From Rhodospirillaceae bacterium (lineage in GTDB: Bacteria; Pseudomonadota; Alphaproteobacteria; MPNO01; UBA2964), in the NCBI GenBank assembly GCA_018660305.1, contig JABJKO010000136.1:1-14068 (forward strand): a stretch of DNA of 14,068 nucleotides. The letters are read 5' to 3'. The position numbers and the translations under genes were made by a program. The notes beneath the pieces were generated by a model. The model had not been told where the DNA came from and ran no database searches. It saw only the letters and a list, made by a program, of their open reading frames with translations. The number at the start of each line of letters is the position of its first letter. Position 1 is the stretch's first letter. This document shows positions 1 through 7,146 of this stretch, one piece after another.

Positions 1-459
1 ACCTATCCCAACGGCGCGCATCTGGTCGAGATTGAAATCGATATGGATACCGGCAAAATCGACATCGCGCGTTACACCGCCGTGGATGACGCAGGAACCA
101 TTCTCAATCCGTTACTGTTCGACGGTCAGGTCCATGGCGGCATTGTCCAGGGGGCGGGCCAGATTCTGATGGAAGACGTCCATTACGACCCAGAAAGCGG
201 CCAGCTCCTGTCGGGCTCCTTCATGGATTACACCATGCCGCGGGCCGACGATTTCTGTCATTTCGACATCGCCGCCAATGAAGTCCCGACGGCCCGCAAT
301 CCGCTGGGCGTCAAGGGTGTCGGCGAAGCCGGGACGGTGGGCGCCATGCCGGCCATCATGAATGCCATCAACGATGCGCTTCATCGTGCCGGTGCGCCGA
401 CCATTGAAATGCCGGCAACACCGCAACGGGTCTGGCAGGCGCTGCAATCGGCGAAATAG
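1..459 (+). CDS. Molybdenum hydroxylase (xanthine dehydrogenase/CoxL family) large subunit, C-terminal part
   Basis: Only the last 152 codons are in the window; the reading frame is open from base 1 and the gene begins upstream. The family carries a molybdopterin-cytosine dinucleotide cofactor and hydroxylates substrates such as purines, aldehydes, N-heterocycles or CO, working with separate FAD and 2Fe-2S subunits. Visible family marks are the VQGAGQ segment (bases about 145-162), NPLGVKG, and GVGEAGT (about bases 319-339), whose Glu is the catalytic base in this family. The C-terminal end MPATPQRVWQAL is typical of CoxL-like subunits annotated as aerobic-type CO dehydrogenase homologues. 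The CO-specific active-site loop lies upstream, so CO as substrate can be neither supported nor excluded. The stop is followed after 2 bases by the halogenase start, so the two are probably cotranscribed. Family is secure; substrate is unknown. Confidence 0.9.
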   Translation, partial: TYPNGAHLVEIEIDMDTGKIDIARYTAVDDAGTILNPLLFDGQVHGGIVQGAGQILMEDVHYDPESGQLLSGSFMDYTMPRADDFCHFDIAANEVPTARNPLGVKGVGEAGTVGAMPAIMNAINDALHRAGAPTIEMPATPQRVWQALQSAK

Positions 460-461
460 TC

Positions 462-2066
462 ATGGACGACCAGCAAATATCGCGCGTCACCATCGTCGGT
501 GGCGGGACGGCGGGCTGGCTGGCCGCCAGCCTTCTGTCGCGCATTTATCGCCGGTCCGACGGCACCTCGGCGCTGGACATTTCGGTCATCGAATCACCCA
601 GCATTCCCTCTGTCGGCGTTGGGGAGGCAACGGTCCCGGCCATGCCGCGCATCCTGCGCCAACTCGGTATCAGCGAACGGGATTTCTTCCGGCGCTGTAA
701 CGCGTCATTCAAACTCTGCGTCCGGTTTCGCAACTGGAATGTGGATGAGACCGGCCAGCCGGTGGAGTTTCTGAACCTATTCGACCCGGACCCGCAACTG
801 GCCGGCCATGATCTGGCGGGTTATTTCACGCGCTTTGGCGAGGGCCGCAACGGCGCTCATGCGGGACGGGATTTTATCGATACCTATTCCGCGGTGCCCC
901 GTCTGGTCGCCGAATGCAAGGGGCCGCGCCAGATCGGGGTCGAGGAATTTTCCACCGCTGTTCATTACGCCTATCATCTGGATGCCGGTCTGTTTGCCGG
1001 GCTTCTTAAGGAAATCGCCCAGGCGAACGGCGTCCATTTCATTCCCGACGATCTGACCGATGTGGAGTTGGATGATCGCGGCCATGTGGCCGCCCTTCAG
1101 CTCAAGGAAGGCGGCCGGCATCCCGTCGAACTGGTGATCGATTGCACCGGATTTCGCAGCCTAGTGCTGCAGAAGGCACTGGGTGAACCCTTTGTTCCCT
1201 ATGACAAATTTCTGCTGAACGATCGCGCCCTGGCGGTGCAGATTCCGCACGACGATGTGCGCCAGCTTCCCCCCTGTACCGGAAGCACGGCGCTGGGTGC
1301 AGGCTGGGTGTGGCGGGTGCCGCTCTATAACCGCATTGGCACCGGGTATGTGTTCTCAAGCAAGTTCCGCACCGATGAGCAGGCGATCGACGAATTCATG
1401 ACCCATCTGGGTCCAACGGCGGCAGGGGCCGAACCGCGGGTCATTCCCCTGCGGATCGGTCATGCACGGCGGTCCTGGGTTAAGAACTGTATCGCCATCG
1501 GATTATCGAGCGGCTTTATCGAACCGCTGGAATCCACCGCCATCTATTCCATTGAGATGGCGGTGCGCTGGTTGCACAGCTATTTCCCGGACAAGAGCTT
1601 CGATCCGGCGCTGTCGGACCGTTACAATTCGACCATCAACAGCTTCTATGACGAGTTACGGGATTTCATCACGCTGCATTTCCGCCTGAACAACAGGACG
1701 GATTCGGATTACTGGATTGCGGCCCGCGAGGAGGCCGAAATATCCGATAGTCTGAGGGAAAATCTGGCGGTGTGGCGGCACAATCTCCCGACTGCCTATG
1801 ATCTCAAATCGGATCACCTGTTCAACCATGCCGTCTACCGGCTGGTTCTCATCGCCAAGGGGTTCTACCGCGGCCGGCAAGCGGCCAACAGCATGGGGCT
1901 CGATGAGAACCTATGGCGTGGTTTCATGCGCGAGCAGCGGGACACCACCGACGCCATCGCCGATCACATGCCAAGCCATTATGAACTCGTCACCGCCATC
2001 CGCGGCGACGGCGGCGCCACCGACCCCTATCAGGGGAGCATCGCAGTGCCCGGTGCGTTGATCTAG
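462..2066 (+). CDS. Flavin-dependent tryptophan-type halogenase
   Basis: 534 aa, the usual length for tryptophan halogenases, which use FADH2, O2 and halide to make HOCl/HOBr and halogenate an aromatic ring. The N-terminal FAD site VGGGTAGW has its glycines at residues 13, 15 and 18. GVGEAT follows at 52-57. The catalytic lysine (K79 in PrnA/RebH) corresponds to K84 in the FKLCVRF segment. The halogenase signature WxWxIP is present as W282-V-W284-R-V-P287. The PLES catalytic segment gives E357-S358 (E346-S347 in PrnA). The next residues are T359-A360, where PrnA has Thr-Gly at the chloride site. All catalytic residues therefore look intact. No flavin reductase is nearby, so FADH2 must come from elsewhere. 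The start is 2 bases after the preceding stop with no clear ribosome site, suggesting translational coupling to the Mo hydroxylase. The substrate (free Trp, a peptide or another phenol/indole) cannot be told. Confidence 0.93.
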   Translation: MDDQQISRVTIVGGGTAGWLAASLLSRIYRRSDGTSALDISVIESPSIPSVGVGEATVPAMPRILRQLGISERDFFRRCNASFKLCVRFRNWNVDETGQPVEFLNLFDPDPQLAGHDLAGYFTRFGEGRNGAHAGRDFIDTYSAVPRLVAECKGPRQIGVEEFSTAVHYAYHLDAGLFAGLLKEIAQANGVHFIPDDLTDVELDDRGHVAALQLKEGGRHPVELVIDCTGFRSLVLQKALGEPFVPYDKFLLNDRALAVQIPHDDVRQLPPCTGSTALGAGWVWRVPLYNRIGTGYVFSSKFRTDEQAIDEFMTHLGPTAAGAEPRVIPLRIGHARRSWVKNCIAIGLSSGFIEPLESTAIYSIEMAVRWLHSYFPDKSFDPALSDRYNSTINSFYDELRDFITLHFRLNNRTDSDYWIAAREEAEISDSLRENLAVWRHNLPTAYDLKSDHLFNHAVYRLVLIAKGFYRGRQAANSMGLDENLWRGFMREQRDTTDAIADHMPSHYELVTAIRGDGGATDPYQGSIAVPGALI

Positions 2067-2087
2067 AGGACTGCTCTTTAATCCGGT

Positions 2088-3143
2088 TCAGGCGACCGAA
2101 TTGAATTGAAAGTTTGGCGTGGAGTGTGAAATTGCCAGCTCTTCGTCGGTCATCTCGATGGAAATATCGCCGAACAAGGGCGTACTGAGATACCTTTCGC
2201 CCGTATCGGGCAGCATGCATAAAATTGTGGTGCCCGACGGCGCGTCTTTACAGACTTTCAGGGCGCCGGCAAAGGTGGCGCCGGCTGTTATGCCGACGAA
2301 GATCCCTTCCTTGCGCGCCAGATCCCGGCTGCAGCGCAAGGCTTCAGGACCGGCAATTTGTACAACGCGGTCGATGATGCCCATCTCGACAACATCGCCA
2401 GTCAGCTTGGGAATGAAGTTCGGCGTCCAGCCCTGCAGCGGATGCGGGTGATAGGAGGGGTGGCCGCCCGCGGCCGAGCCGTCGGCGTTCCGCTCCTGGA
2501 CGATACCGCTGGAGAGAATGGGCGCCTCCTCCGGTTCGCACACCACTATTCTGGTATCCGGCCGTTCCCGGGCCAGGACGCGCGCGACGCCCTTGAGGGT
2601 CCCTCCGGTACCGGAACCGGTGACCCAGCAATCCAGCGCCTCGCCATGGAAATCGCGCAAGATCTCCTGCGCCGTGGTTTTTGAATGAAAATCCGGGTTG
2701 GCTTCGTTGTCGAACTGGCGGGTCTGAAACCAACCATGCGCCTCGGCCAGCTCGGCAGCCTTCCTGACCATACCGATACTGCCCTCCGATGCCGGGGTCA
2801 ACACCACTTGCGCGCCGAGAAACCGCATCAGCTTGCGCCGTTCCACGCTGAAGGTCTCGGACATGGTCACCACCAGCGGGTAGCCCTTTTGCGCGCACAC
2901 CATGGAAAGACCGATACCGGTGTTCCCACTGGTCGATTCGATGACCGTCTGTCCGGCCTTCAACGCTCCGGAACGCTCCCCATCTTCGATCACGCCGAGG
3001 GCCAGTCTATCCTTTACCGATCCCAGCGGGTTGAAGGCCTCGATTTTCACGAAAAGATTGATTTCGGGCGGTGCGAGCCTGCCGATCCTGACCACCGGAG
3101 TATTACCGACGGTCTCCAGAATATTGTCGAATTTCCGGCCCAA
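2088..3143 (-). CDS. cysK: Cysteine synthase (O-acetylserine sulfhydrylase), long form
   Basis: 351 aa, fold-type II PLP enzyme making cysteine from O-acetylserine and sulfide. Seen: the PLP lysine K44 in GSVKDR, the substrate loop STSGNTG at 70-76, the phosphate-binding GSGTGGT at 176-182, and the C-terminal LPDTGERYLST motif. It exceeds the usual 310-325 aa for two reasons: an insert of about 15 residues around 214-231, ahead of HPLQGW, and a tail of about 27 residues after PLF (325-351). Both look like subfamily traits rather than errors because the frame and flanking motifs are intact. The start is TTG; no in-frame ATG lies before residue 81, and TTG gives the normal N-terminal spacing to TVGNTP. 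It begins 5 bases after the stop of the alpha/beta hydrolase, so they form a two-gene operon, and it converges on the halogenase gene with 21 bases between. A cystathionine beta-synthase-like role is possible but less likely. Confidence 0.9.
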   Translation of the reverse strand: MGRKFDNILETVGNTPVVRIGRLAPPEINLFVKIEAFNPLGSVKDRLALGVIEDGERSGALKAGQTVIESTSGNTGIGLSMVCAQKGYPLVVTMSETFSVERRKLMRFLGAQVVLTPASEGSIGMVRKAAELAEAHGWFQTRQFDNEANPDFHSKTTAQEILRDFHGEALDCWVTGSGTGGTLKGVARVLARERPDTRIVVCEPEEAPILSSGIVQERNADGSAAGGHPSYHPHPLQGWTPNFIPKLTGDVVEMGIIDRVVQIAGPEALRCSRDLARKEGIFVGITAGATFAGALKVCKDAPSGTTILCMLPDTGERYLSTPLFGDISIEMTDEELAISHSTPNFQFNSVA

Positions 3144-3148
3144 AGCCT

Positions 3149-3928
3149 TTAGCCCCGCCGGGTCTGCAAAAACGCCGCCAAAGCCGCCCCAAATGCCTGC
3201 GGATTGTCGAGGTAGGCGATGTGGCCGGCGTCCGCGATCTCCTGCAGCGCCGCGTCGGCCATCGTATCGGCCAATGCCTTGGCCTGTTCCAGGGGAACGA
3301 GTTCCTCCAGCGCACCATGCAGAACCAGAGCCTGGGCCATCACCTGGGGGGCAACATCGGACAGGTCGGATACCACCATGGCTTTAAGGGCGGCCAGGTA
3401 ATGGCGTTTGCCGAGGGTCGTAATGCCGCCGCTGAGACCATCGATACTGGCTTGCGGCGCATCCGGAATAAGGAGCGCCTCACCGATCTGTTCGGCAAAA
3501 TCCTCATCGGCGAGATAATGGACCGCTTCCTGAATTCCATAAACCTCGTCTTCCAGCGCCTGATCCGGCACCAGGCCGACGCCGCAAACCGTAAGCGAGG
3601 CAACCGCATCCCCTGCGGACGCAGCCACCTGGATAGCAACTTCCGCCCCCAGCGACGCGCCGACCAGATGAAACCGGTCGATACCCAGCGCCGCCAACGC
3701 GCCGGTGATATCCTGCGCCATAGCGGAAATTGTGAAATCGCCGTTGGCGCTGGAGCCCCCGTGGCCGCGAAGATCGAAGGCAAGAAGTGTGTGGTCCCCG
3801 GCCAACGGGGCCACCGACTCCGCCCACAGATCCGCATTGGCACCGACGCCATGCAACAGGACGATGACCGGCCCGTCACCACTTCGCGTATAGGACAGGG
3901 TTTCCCCATTCGCTTCGATGGTCGGCAT
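3149..3928 (-). CDS. Alpha/beta hydrolase
   Basis: 259 aa from the chosen ATG, which has a strong ribosome site (AGGGAGAG, 3933-3940) just upstream; the frame stays open further, to 4063, but that part would run into the divergent gene and looks like non-protein sequence. Family marks: oxyanion HG at 26-27 in LLHGVGAN, DLRGHG at 52-57, nucleophile elbow G90-A-S92-L-G94, and catalytic His H236 in AGHIAYLDNP. The acid position in the usual GxxDxxxP motif is Glu (E208 in HGALEELVP). This group includes 3-oxoadipate enol-lactonase-like enzymes, esterases and C-C hydrolases; the substrate cannot be assigned. It is the first gene of a minus-strand pair with the cysteine synthase and is divergent from the flavoprotein gene at 4062. 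No signal peptide, so cytoplasmic. Confidence 0.85.
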   Translation of the reverse strand: MPTIEANGETLSYTRSGDGPVIVLLHGVGANADLWAESVAPLAGDHTLLAFDLRGHGGSSANGDFTISAMAQDITGALAALGIDRFHLVGASLGAEVAIQVAASAGDAVASLTVCGVGLVPDQALEDEVYGIQEAVHYLADEDFAEQIGEALLIPDAPQASIDGLSGGITTLGKRHYLAALKAMVVSDLSDVAPQVMAQALVLHGALEELVPLEQAKALADTMADAALQEIADAGHIAYLDNPQAFGAALAAFLQTRRG

Positions 3929-4061
3929 ACCACTCTCCCTGTGAATTGGCGTTTGTGTATTTGTTGGAAGCATTCTGCCTTTGCGTCTGACCAAAAAGCA
4001 ATAGAATGAGAAGGTCGCCCCTTGGCCGGGTGAACACCAACAACCAATAGACAGGGAAATC
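3929..4061. promoter_or_regulatory. Divergent promoter region between hydrolase and flavoprotein genes
   Basis: 133 bases separating two outward-facing genes. On the plus strand a candidate sigma70 promoter is TTGCGT (3981-3986) and TAGAAT (4002-4007), the latter matching TATAAT at 5 of 6; the spacer is 15 bases, slightly short. It would leave a leader of roughly 45-50 bases with an AGGGA ribosome site (4053-4057) before the flavoprotein ATG. On the minus strand only weak matches were seen. No clear operator palindrome was found. Confidence 0.35.
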
Positions 4062-5621
4062 ATGGCCGATCAACAAAGCCCGAACGGTGGCGCGCCATCG
4101 TTCGATGAAGAATTCGACGTCATCGTCCTCGGATACGGTTTCGCCGGTGCGCTGGCCGCCATCACCGCGGCGGATTCAGGATGCCGCGTGCTGCTCGCCG
4201 AAAAGGCGGAAAACCCGGGCGGCATTTCCATCTGCTCCGGCGGCGCCATGCGCAGCGCCCACGATGCGGATGAGGCTTTCGCCTATCTGAAGGCCACCAA
4301 TGGCGGGCGCACCCCGGATGACGTCGTCCGTGTCCTGGCCGACGGAATGACCACCATCGAGGCGGAAGTCCGCAAGCTTGCCGCGGTCAGCGATGCGGAA
4401 ATCGACACAAGGGAGAAAGGCGGCAACTACCCGTTCCCCGGCGTCGAGACGTTCTATCACACCAACATCACCCGTGTTCCCGGCCATGAAACGCAGGCGG
4501 AAACCTACCCCCACATCATGGCCCGCCCCTCCGCCAATGGCTGGCGGGTGTTCCGGGTGCTTGAAGACAATGTTGATCGGCGCGACGTGGATGTGCGCTA
4601 CCGGTTGGCGGCCAAACGCCTGATCACCAACAACGCCAAGGAAGTGATCGGCGTCCGGTTCGAGGATGAGAAGGGCGGTCAGGTTATTGTCAAAGCCAAG
4701 CGCGCCGTCATCCTGTGCACCGGCGGTTTCGAAGCCGACGAGGAAATGAAGAAGCAGTTCTGGGAAATCGGCCCGGTTCTCACCGCGACCTCGACCACCA
4801 ATACCGGCGACGGCATCCGCATGGCGCAGGAGGTGGGCGCCGACCTCTGGCACATGTGGCATTTTCACGGATCCTACGGTTTCAAGCATCCCGATCCCAA
4901 CTATCCGGTGTCGATCCGGGTAAAGCGGCTACCGGACTGGATGCCCGGACGCGAACGCACCGCCAAGGTCAAGATGTGCTGGATCGTCGTGGACCAGGAC
5001 GGCAAGCGCTATATGAACGAATGCACGCCCTATACCCACGACACGTCGCACCGCCACATGGAGCATTTCGATTCGGTGCGGCAGAATTTCCCGCGCGTGC
5101 CGTCCTACCTGATCTATGACGAGGTCGGCCGGAACATGTATCAGATCGGCGCGCCGACCTATAACCAACCGGGTCTTGGCTTTTCGTGGAGCGAAGACAA
5201 TATGGCCGAAGTCGAAATGGGGATCATCAAACAGGCCGATACGGTGGAGGAACTGGCCGAGATTATCGGCACCGATCCGGCAACAATGCAGGATACGCTG
5301 GATCGCTGGAACGCCCAGTGCCATAAGCGCAAGGACGAGGATTTCGCCCGCCCGCCCGGCACCATGACGACCGTCAAGGAACCGCCGTACTTCGTCGGCG
5401 AGGTGTGGCCGGTGGTCTCCAACACCCAAGGCGGCCCGATCCACAACGCCCGGCAGCAGGTAATCAATGTGTTCGGTGAGCCCATCTCACGGCTCTATTC
5501 GGCGGGAGAATGCGGCAGCGCCTTTGGATATCTCTATCTTTCCGGCGCCAATTTGTCCGAATGCCTGATCACCGGCAAGGTGGCGGGCAACGAAGCCGCG
5601 AGCCTTACACCATGGGATTGA
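4062..5621 (+). CDS. FAD-dependent oxidoreductase, FAD_binding_2 (fumarate reductase/ketosteroid dehydrogenase-like) family
   Basis: 519 aa. A Rossmann FAD motif G24-Y-G26-F-A-G29 is followed by the ribose-binding acid E47 (LLAEK) and a second flavin-contact segment, PGGISICSGG, at 52-61. ILCTGGF in the middle and YSAGECGS...GANLSECLITGKVAGNEAA near the C-terminus complete the FAD domain. Enzymes of this family catalyse C-C bond oxidation or C=C reduction (fumarate, urocanate, 3-ketosteroids, tricarballylate). The His/Arg active-site pattern of true fumarate reductases (HGxNRLGGN) is not seen; the equivalent reads FGYLYLSGANL, so fumarate is unlikely. There is no heme, FMN-binding or signal-peptide region. 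It starts after a good AGGGA site and ends 7 bases before a second flavoprotein gene, presumably the same transcript. Substrate unknown. Confidence 0.87.
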   Translation: MADQQSPNGGAPSFDEEFDVIVLGYGFAGALAAITAADSGCRVLLAEKAENPGGISICSGGAMRSAHDADEAFAYLKATNGGRTPDDVVRVLADGMTTIEAEVRKLAAVSDAEIDTREKGGNYPFPGVETFYHTNITRVPGHETQAETYPHIMARPSANGWRVFRVLEDNVDRRDVDVRYRLAAKRLITNNAKEVIGVRFEDEKGGQVIVKAKRAVILCTGGFEADEEMKKQFWEIGPVLTATSTTNTGDGIRMAQEVGADLWHMWHFHGSYGFKHPDPNYPVSIRVKRLPDWMPGRERTAKVKMCWIVVDQDGKRYMNECTPYTHDTSHRHMEHFDSVRQNFPRVPSYLIYDEVGRNMYQIGAPTYNQPGLGFSWSEDNMAEVEMGIIKQADTVEELAEIIGTDPATMQDTLDRWNAQCHKRKDEDFARPPGTMTTVKEPPYFVGEVWPVVSNTQGGPIHNARQQVINVFGEPISRLYSAGECGSAFGYLYLSGANLSECLITGKVAGNEAASLTPWD

Positions 5622-5628
5622 AGCCCGG

Positions 5629-7020
5629 ATGACGCCGGATATCGTCATCATCGGCGGCGGGTTCGCCGGGCTGACCGCCGCCAACCGCCTGGCGCAGCAC
5701 GGGCTATCCCCCCTGGTCCTCGAAGCGGGCCGTGAAAAATATTACATGTGTAATTCGCGCATCTGCACGGGTTCCCTGCATGTCTCGTATCACAGCCCGA
5801 CGGAGCCACCCGACGATCTCTACCAATATATTATGGACGGATCCGGTGGAACGGCGCGCGCCGACCTTGCCCGCGTTCTGGCCGATCAGGCGGCCACGAC
5901 CATCGAGTGGATGAAATCGGAAGGCGCCGCCTTTCAGAAACATGCTGTGCGCGACGATGGCACCCAGATGCTCGCGCCGCTGCGCGAGATGAGGCCGGGC
6001 CTCGACTGGGAAAACAGCGGCCCGAACCTGTTCCTGCAGAAGCTGGAAGCCTCGCTCCTGCGGCGGGGCGGAGAGATCCGGCGAGGCTGCCGCGCTCAGC
6101 AGATTTTGCGGGATGGCGACAGGATCACCGGGGTCGAGATTTCAACAGATACAGGCGGTGAGATCATCGCGGCGGAAACGGTGATCATCGCCGATGGCGG
6201 TTTTCAGGCCGCCTCCGACCTGGTCGCCCACCATATTTCCGGCACCGAAGGCAAATTGCAGCAGCGCAATGCCGGCACCGGGCTTGGTGATGGGCTGCAG
6301 ATGGCGTCGGACATCGGGGCTGCCCTGGTGGGGCTGGAAACCTTCTATGGCCACGTCCTCAGCCGGGACGCCATGGACAATGACAGGCTATGGCCCTACC
6401 CCCAGCTGGATCTAATCAGCACCCAGGGCATCGTCGTTGACGGAACCGGACGGCGGTTTGCGGACGAGGGGCTGGGCGGTATTCACATGGCCAACGCCAT
6501 TGCGCGGCTGGACGACCCGCTATCGGCTTTTGCTATCTTCGACGAGGCGGTCTGGGAGGACGCACGTCACGCCGATCAGGTACCTCCCAACCCGTCAGTC
6601 CCGGATGAAGGTGGCACGGTGCTGACCGCCGATAGTATCGACGCCCTGGCGAAACAGGCGGGCCTTGATTCCGTCGCTGTGAAGGACACGGTCGCGTCGT
6701 TCAACCGATGCGCCCAGAACAAGTCCGGCGCCACGCTTACCCCGACGCGATCGACGGATCGCTATGAGCCGTGGGCCATCGAGACTGCCCCCTTCCACGC
6801 CATTCCGCTCTGCGCCGGCATCACCGCTACGTCCGGCGGCCTTGCGGTGAACGGAAAGGGACAGGTAATGGACGAGGCCGACAACCCCATCCCCGGGCTT
6901 TACGCCGCCGGGTCCGCCGTGGGCGGCATCGAAGGCGGACCCCGTTCGGGTTATGTGGGCGGGCTGATCAAGGCTTTTGGCATCGGCCTCATCGCTGCGG
7001 ATACAATAAGCGGCCCATAG
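5629..7020 (+). CDS. Second FAD-dependent oxidoreductase, FAD_binding_2 family
   Basis: 463 aa. The FAD motif G9-G-G11-F-A-G14 opens the protein and the ribose-binding acid is E32 in LVLEAG. VIIADGGFQAASDL is the usual mid-protein glycine turn. The C-terminal end LYAAGSAVGGIEGGPRSGYVGG (about residues 424-445) differs from the preceding gene and resembles the group often annotated as FAD-binding dehydrogenase or tricarballylate dehydrogenase-like. The two neighbours therefore belong to different branches and are not a recent duplication. A cluster Y-Y-M-C-N-S-R near residue 40 sits where the flavin is contacted, with a Cys available. It starts 7 bases after the previous stop with a poor ribosome site, so coupled translation is likely. 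No downstream gene follows closely (126-base gap). Function is limited to a redox reaction on an unknown substrate; a two-subunit complex with the preceding protein is speculative. Confidence 0.85.
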   Translation: MTPDIVIIGGGFAGLTAANRLAQHGLSPLVLEAGREKYYMCNSRICTGSLHVSYHSPTEPPDDLYQYIMDGSGGTARADLARVLADQAATTIEWMKSEGAAFQKHAVRDDGTQMLAPLREMRPGLDWENSGPNLFLQKLEASLLRRGGEIRRGCRAQQILRDGDRITGVEISTDTGGEIIAAETVIIADGGFQAASDLVAHHISGTEGKLQQRNAGTGLGDGLQMASDIGAALVGLETFYGHVLSRDAMDNDRLWPYPQLDLISTQGIVVDGTGRRFADEGLGGIHMANAIARLDDPLSAFAIFDEAVWEDARHADQVPPNPSVPDEGGTVLTADSIDALAKQAGLDSVAVKDTVASFNRCAQNKSGATLTPTRSTDRYEPWAIETAPFHAIPLCAGITATSGGLAVNGKGQVMDEADNPIPGLYAAGSAVGGIEGGPRSGYVGGLIKAFGIGLIAADTISGP

Positions 7021-7045
7021 GGAAGCCTCTCACGGGTTGGTGGCC

Positions 7046-7060
7046 TAATTCACTGAATTA
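7046..7060. promoter_or_regulatory. Perfect 15-bp palindrome, candidate operator
   Basis: TAATTCACTGAATTA is a perfect inverted repeat of 7+7 bases around the central C at 7053. It lies 10 bases upstream of the candidate -35 box of the GTPase gene. There is no T-run after it, so it is not an intrinsic terminator for the preceding flavoprotein gene. Position and symmetry suit binding of a dimeric regulator, for example of the GntR or MarR type. It does not match the Zur consensus known to me. The regulator is unidentified. Confidence 0.45.
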
Positions 7061-7070
7061 ACTACAGAAT

Positions 7071-7098
7071 TTGTCTCGAATGTTTTTCCTGTTACAAT
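7071..7098 (+). promoter_or_regulatory. Candidate sigma70 promoter for the GTPase-amidohydrolase pair
   Basis: TTGTCT at 7071-7076 (4 of 6 to TTGACA) and TACAAT at 7093-7098 (5 of 6 to TATAAT) with a 16-base spacer. Transcription would start near 7105, leaving a leader of about 40 bases with an AAGGA ribosome site at 7135-7139. This is the best promoter-like sequence in the window. Confidence 0.5.
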
Positions 7099-7146
7099 GG
7101 AAGCCATACTGGCTATCCCGTAAAACCAGGGGGAAAGGACGCAGAA

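Noticed and set aside
2067..2087. Shared terminator between the halogenase and cysteine synthase genes
   Set aside because: Only a 4-bp CGGT/ACCG stem without a T-run is present around this 21-base convergent gap.
3221..4009. 262-codon open frame on the plus strand
   Set aside because: Antisense to the alpha/beta hydrolase and with no recognisable domain; the hydrolase has complete motifs and a ribosome site.
3929..4063. N-terminal extension of the alpha/beta hydrolase up to 4063
   Set aside because: The extra residues match no family pattern and would overlap the start of the divergent flavoprotein gene; the ATG at 3928 has a strong ribosome site.
7021..7146. Zur box before the G3E GTPase
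   Set aside because: Neither the 15-bp palindrome nor TTCCTGTTACAATGGAA resembles the alphaproteobacterial Zur consensus I know closely enough.
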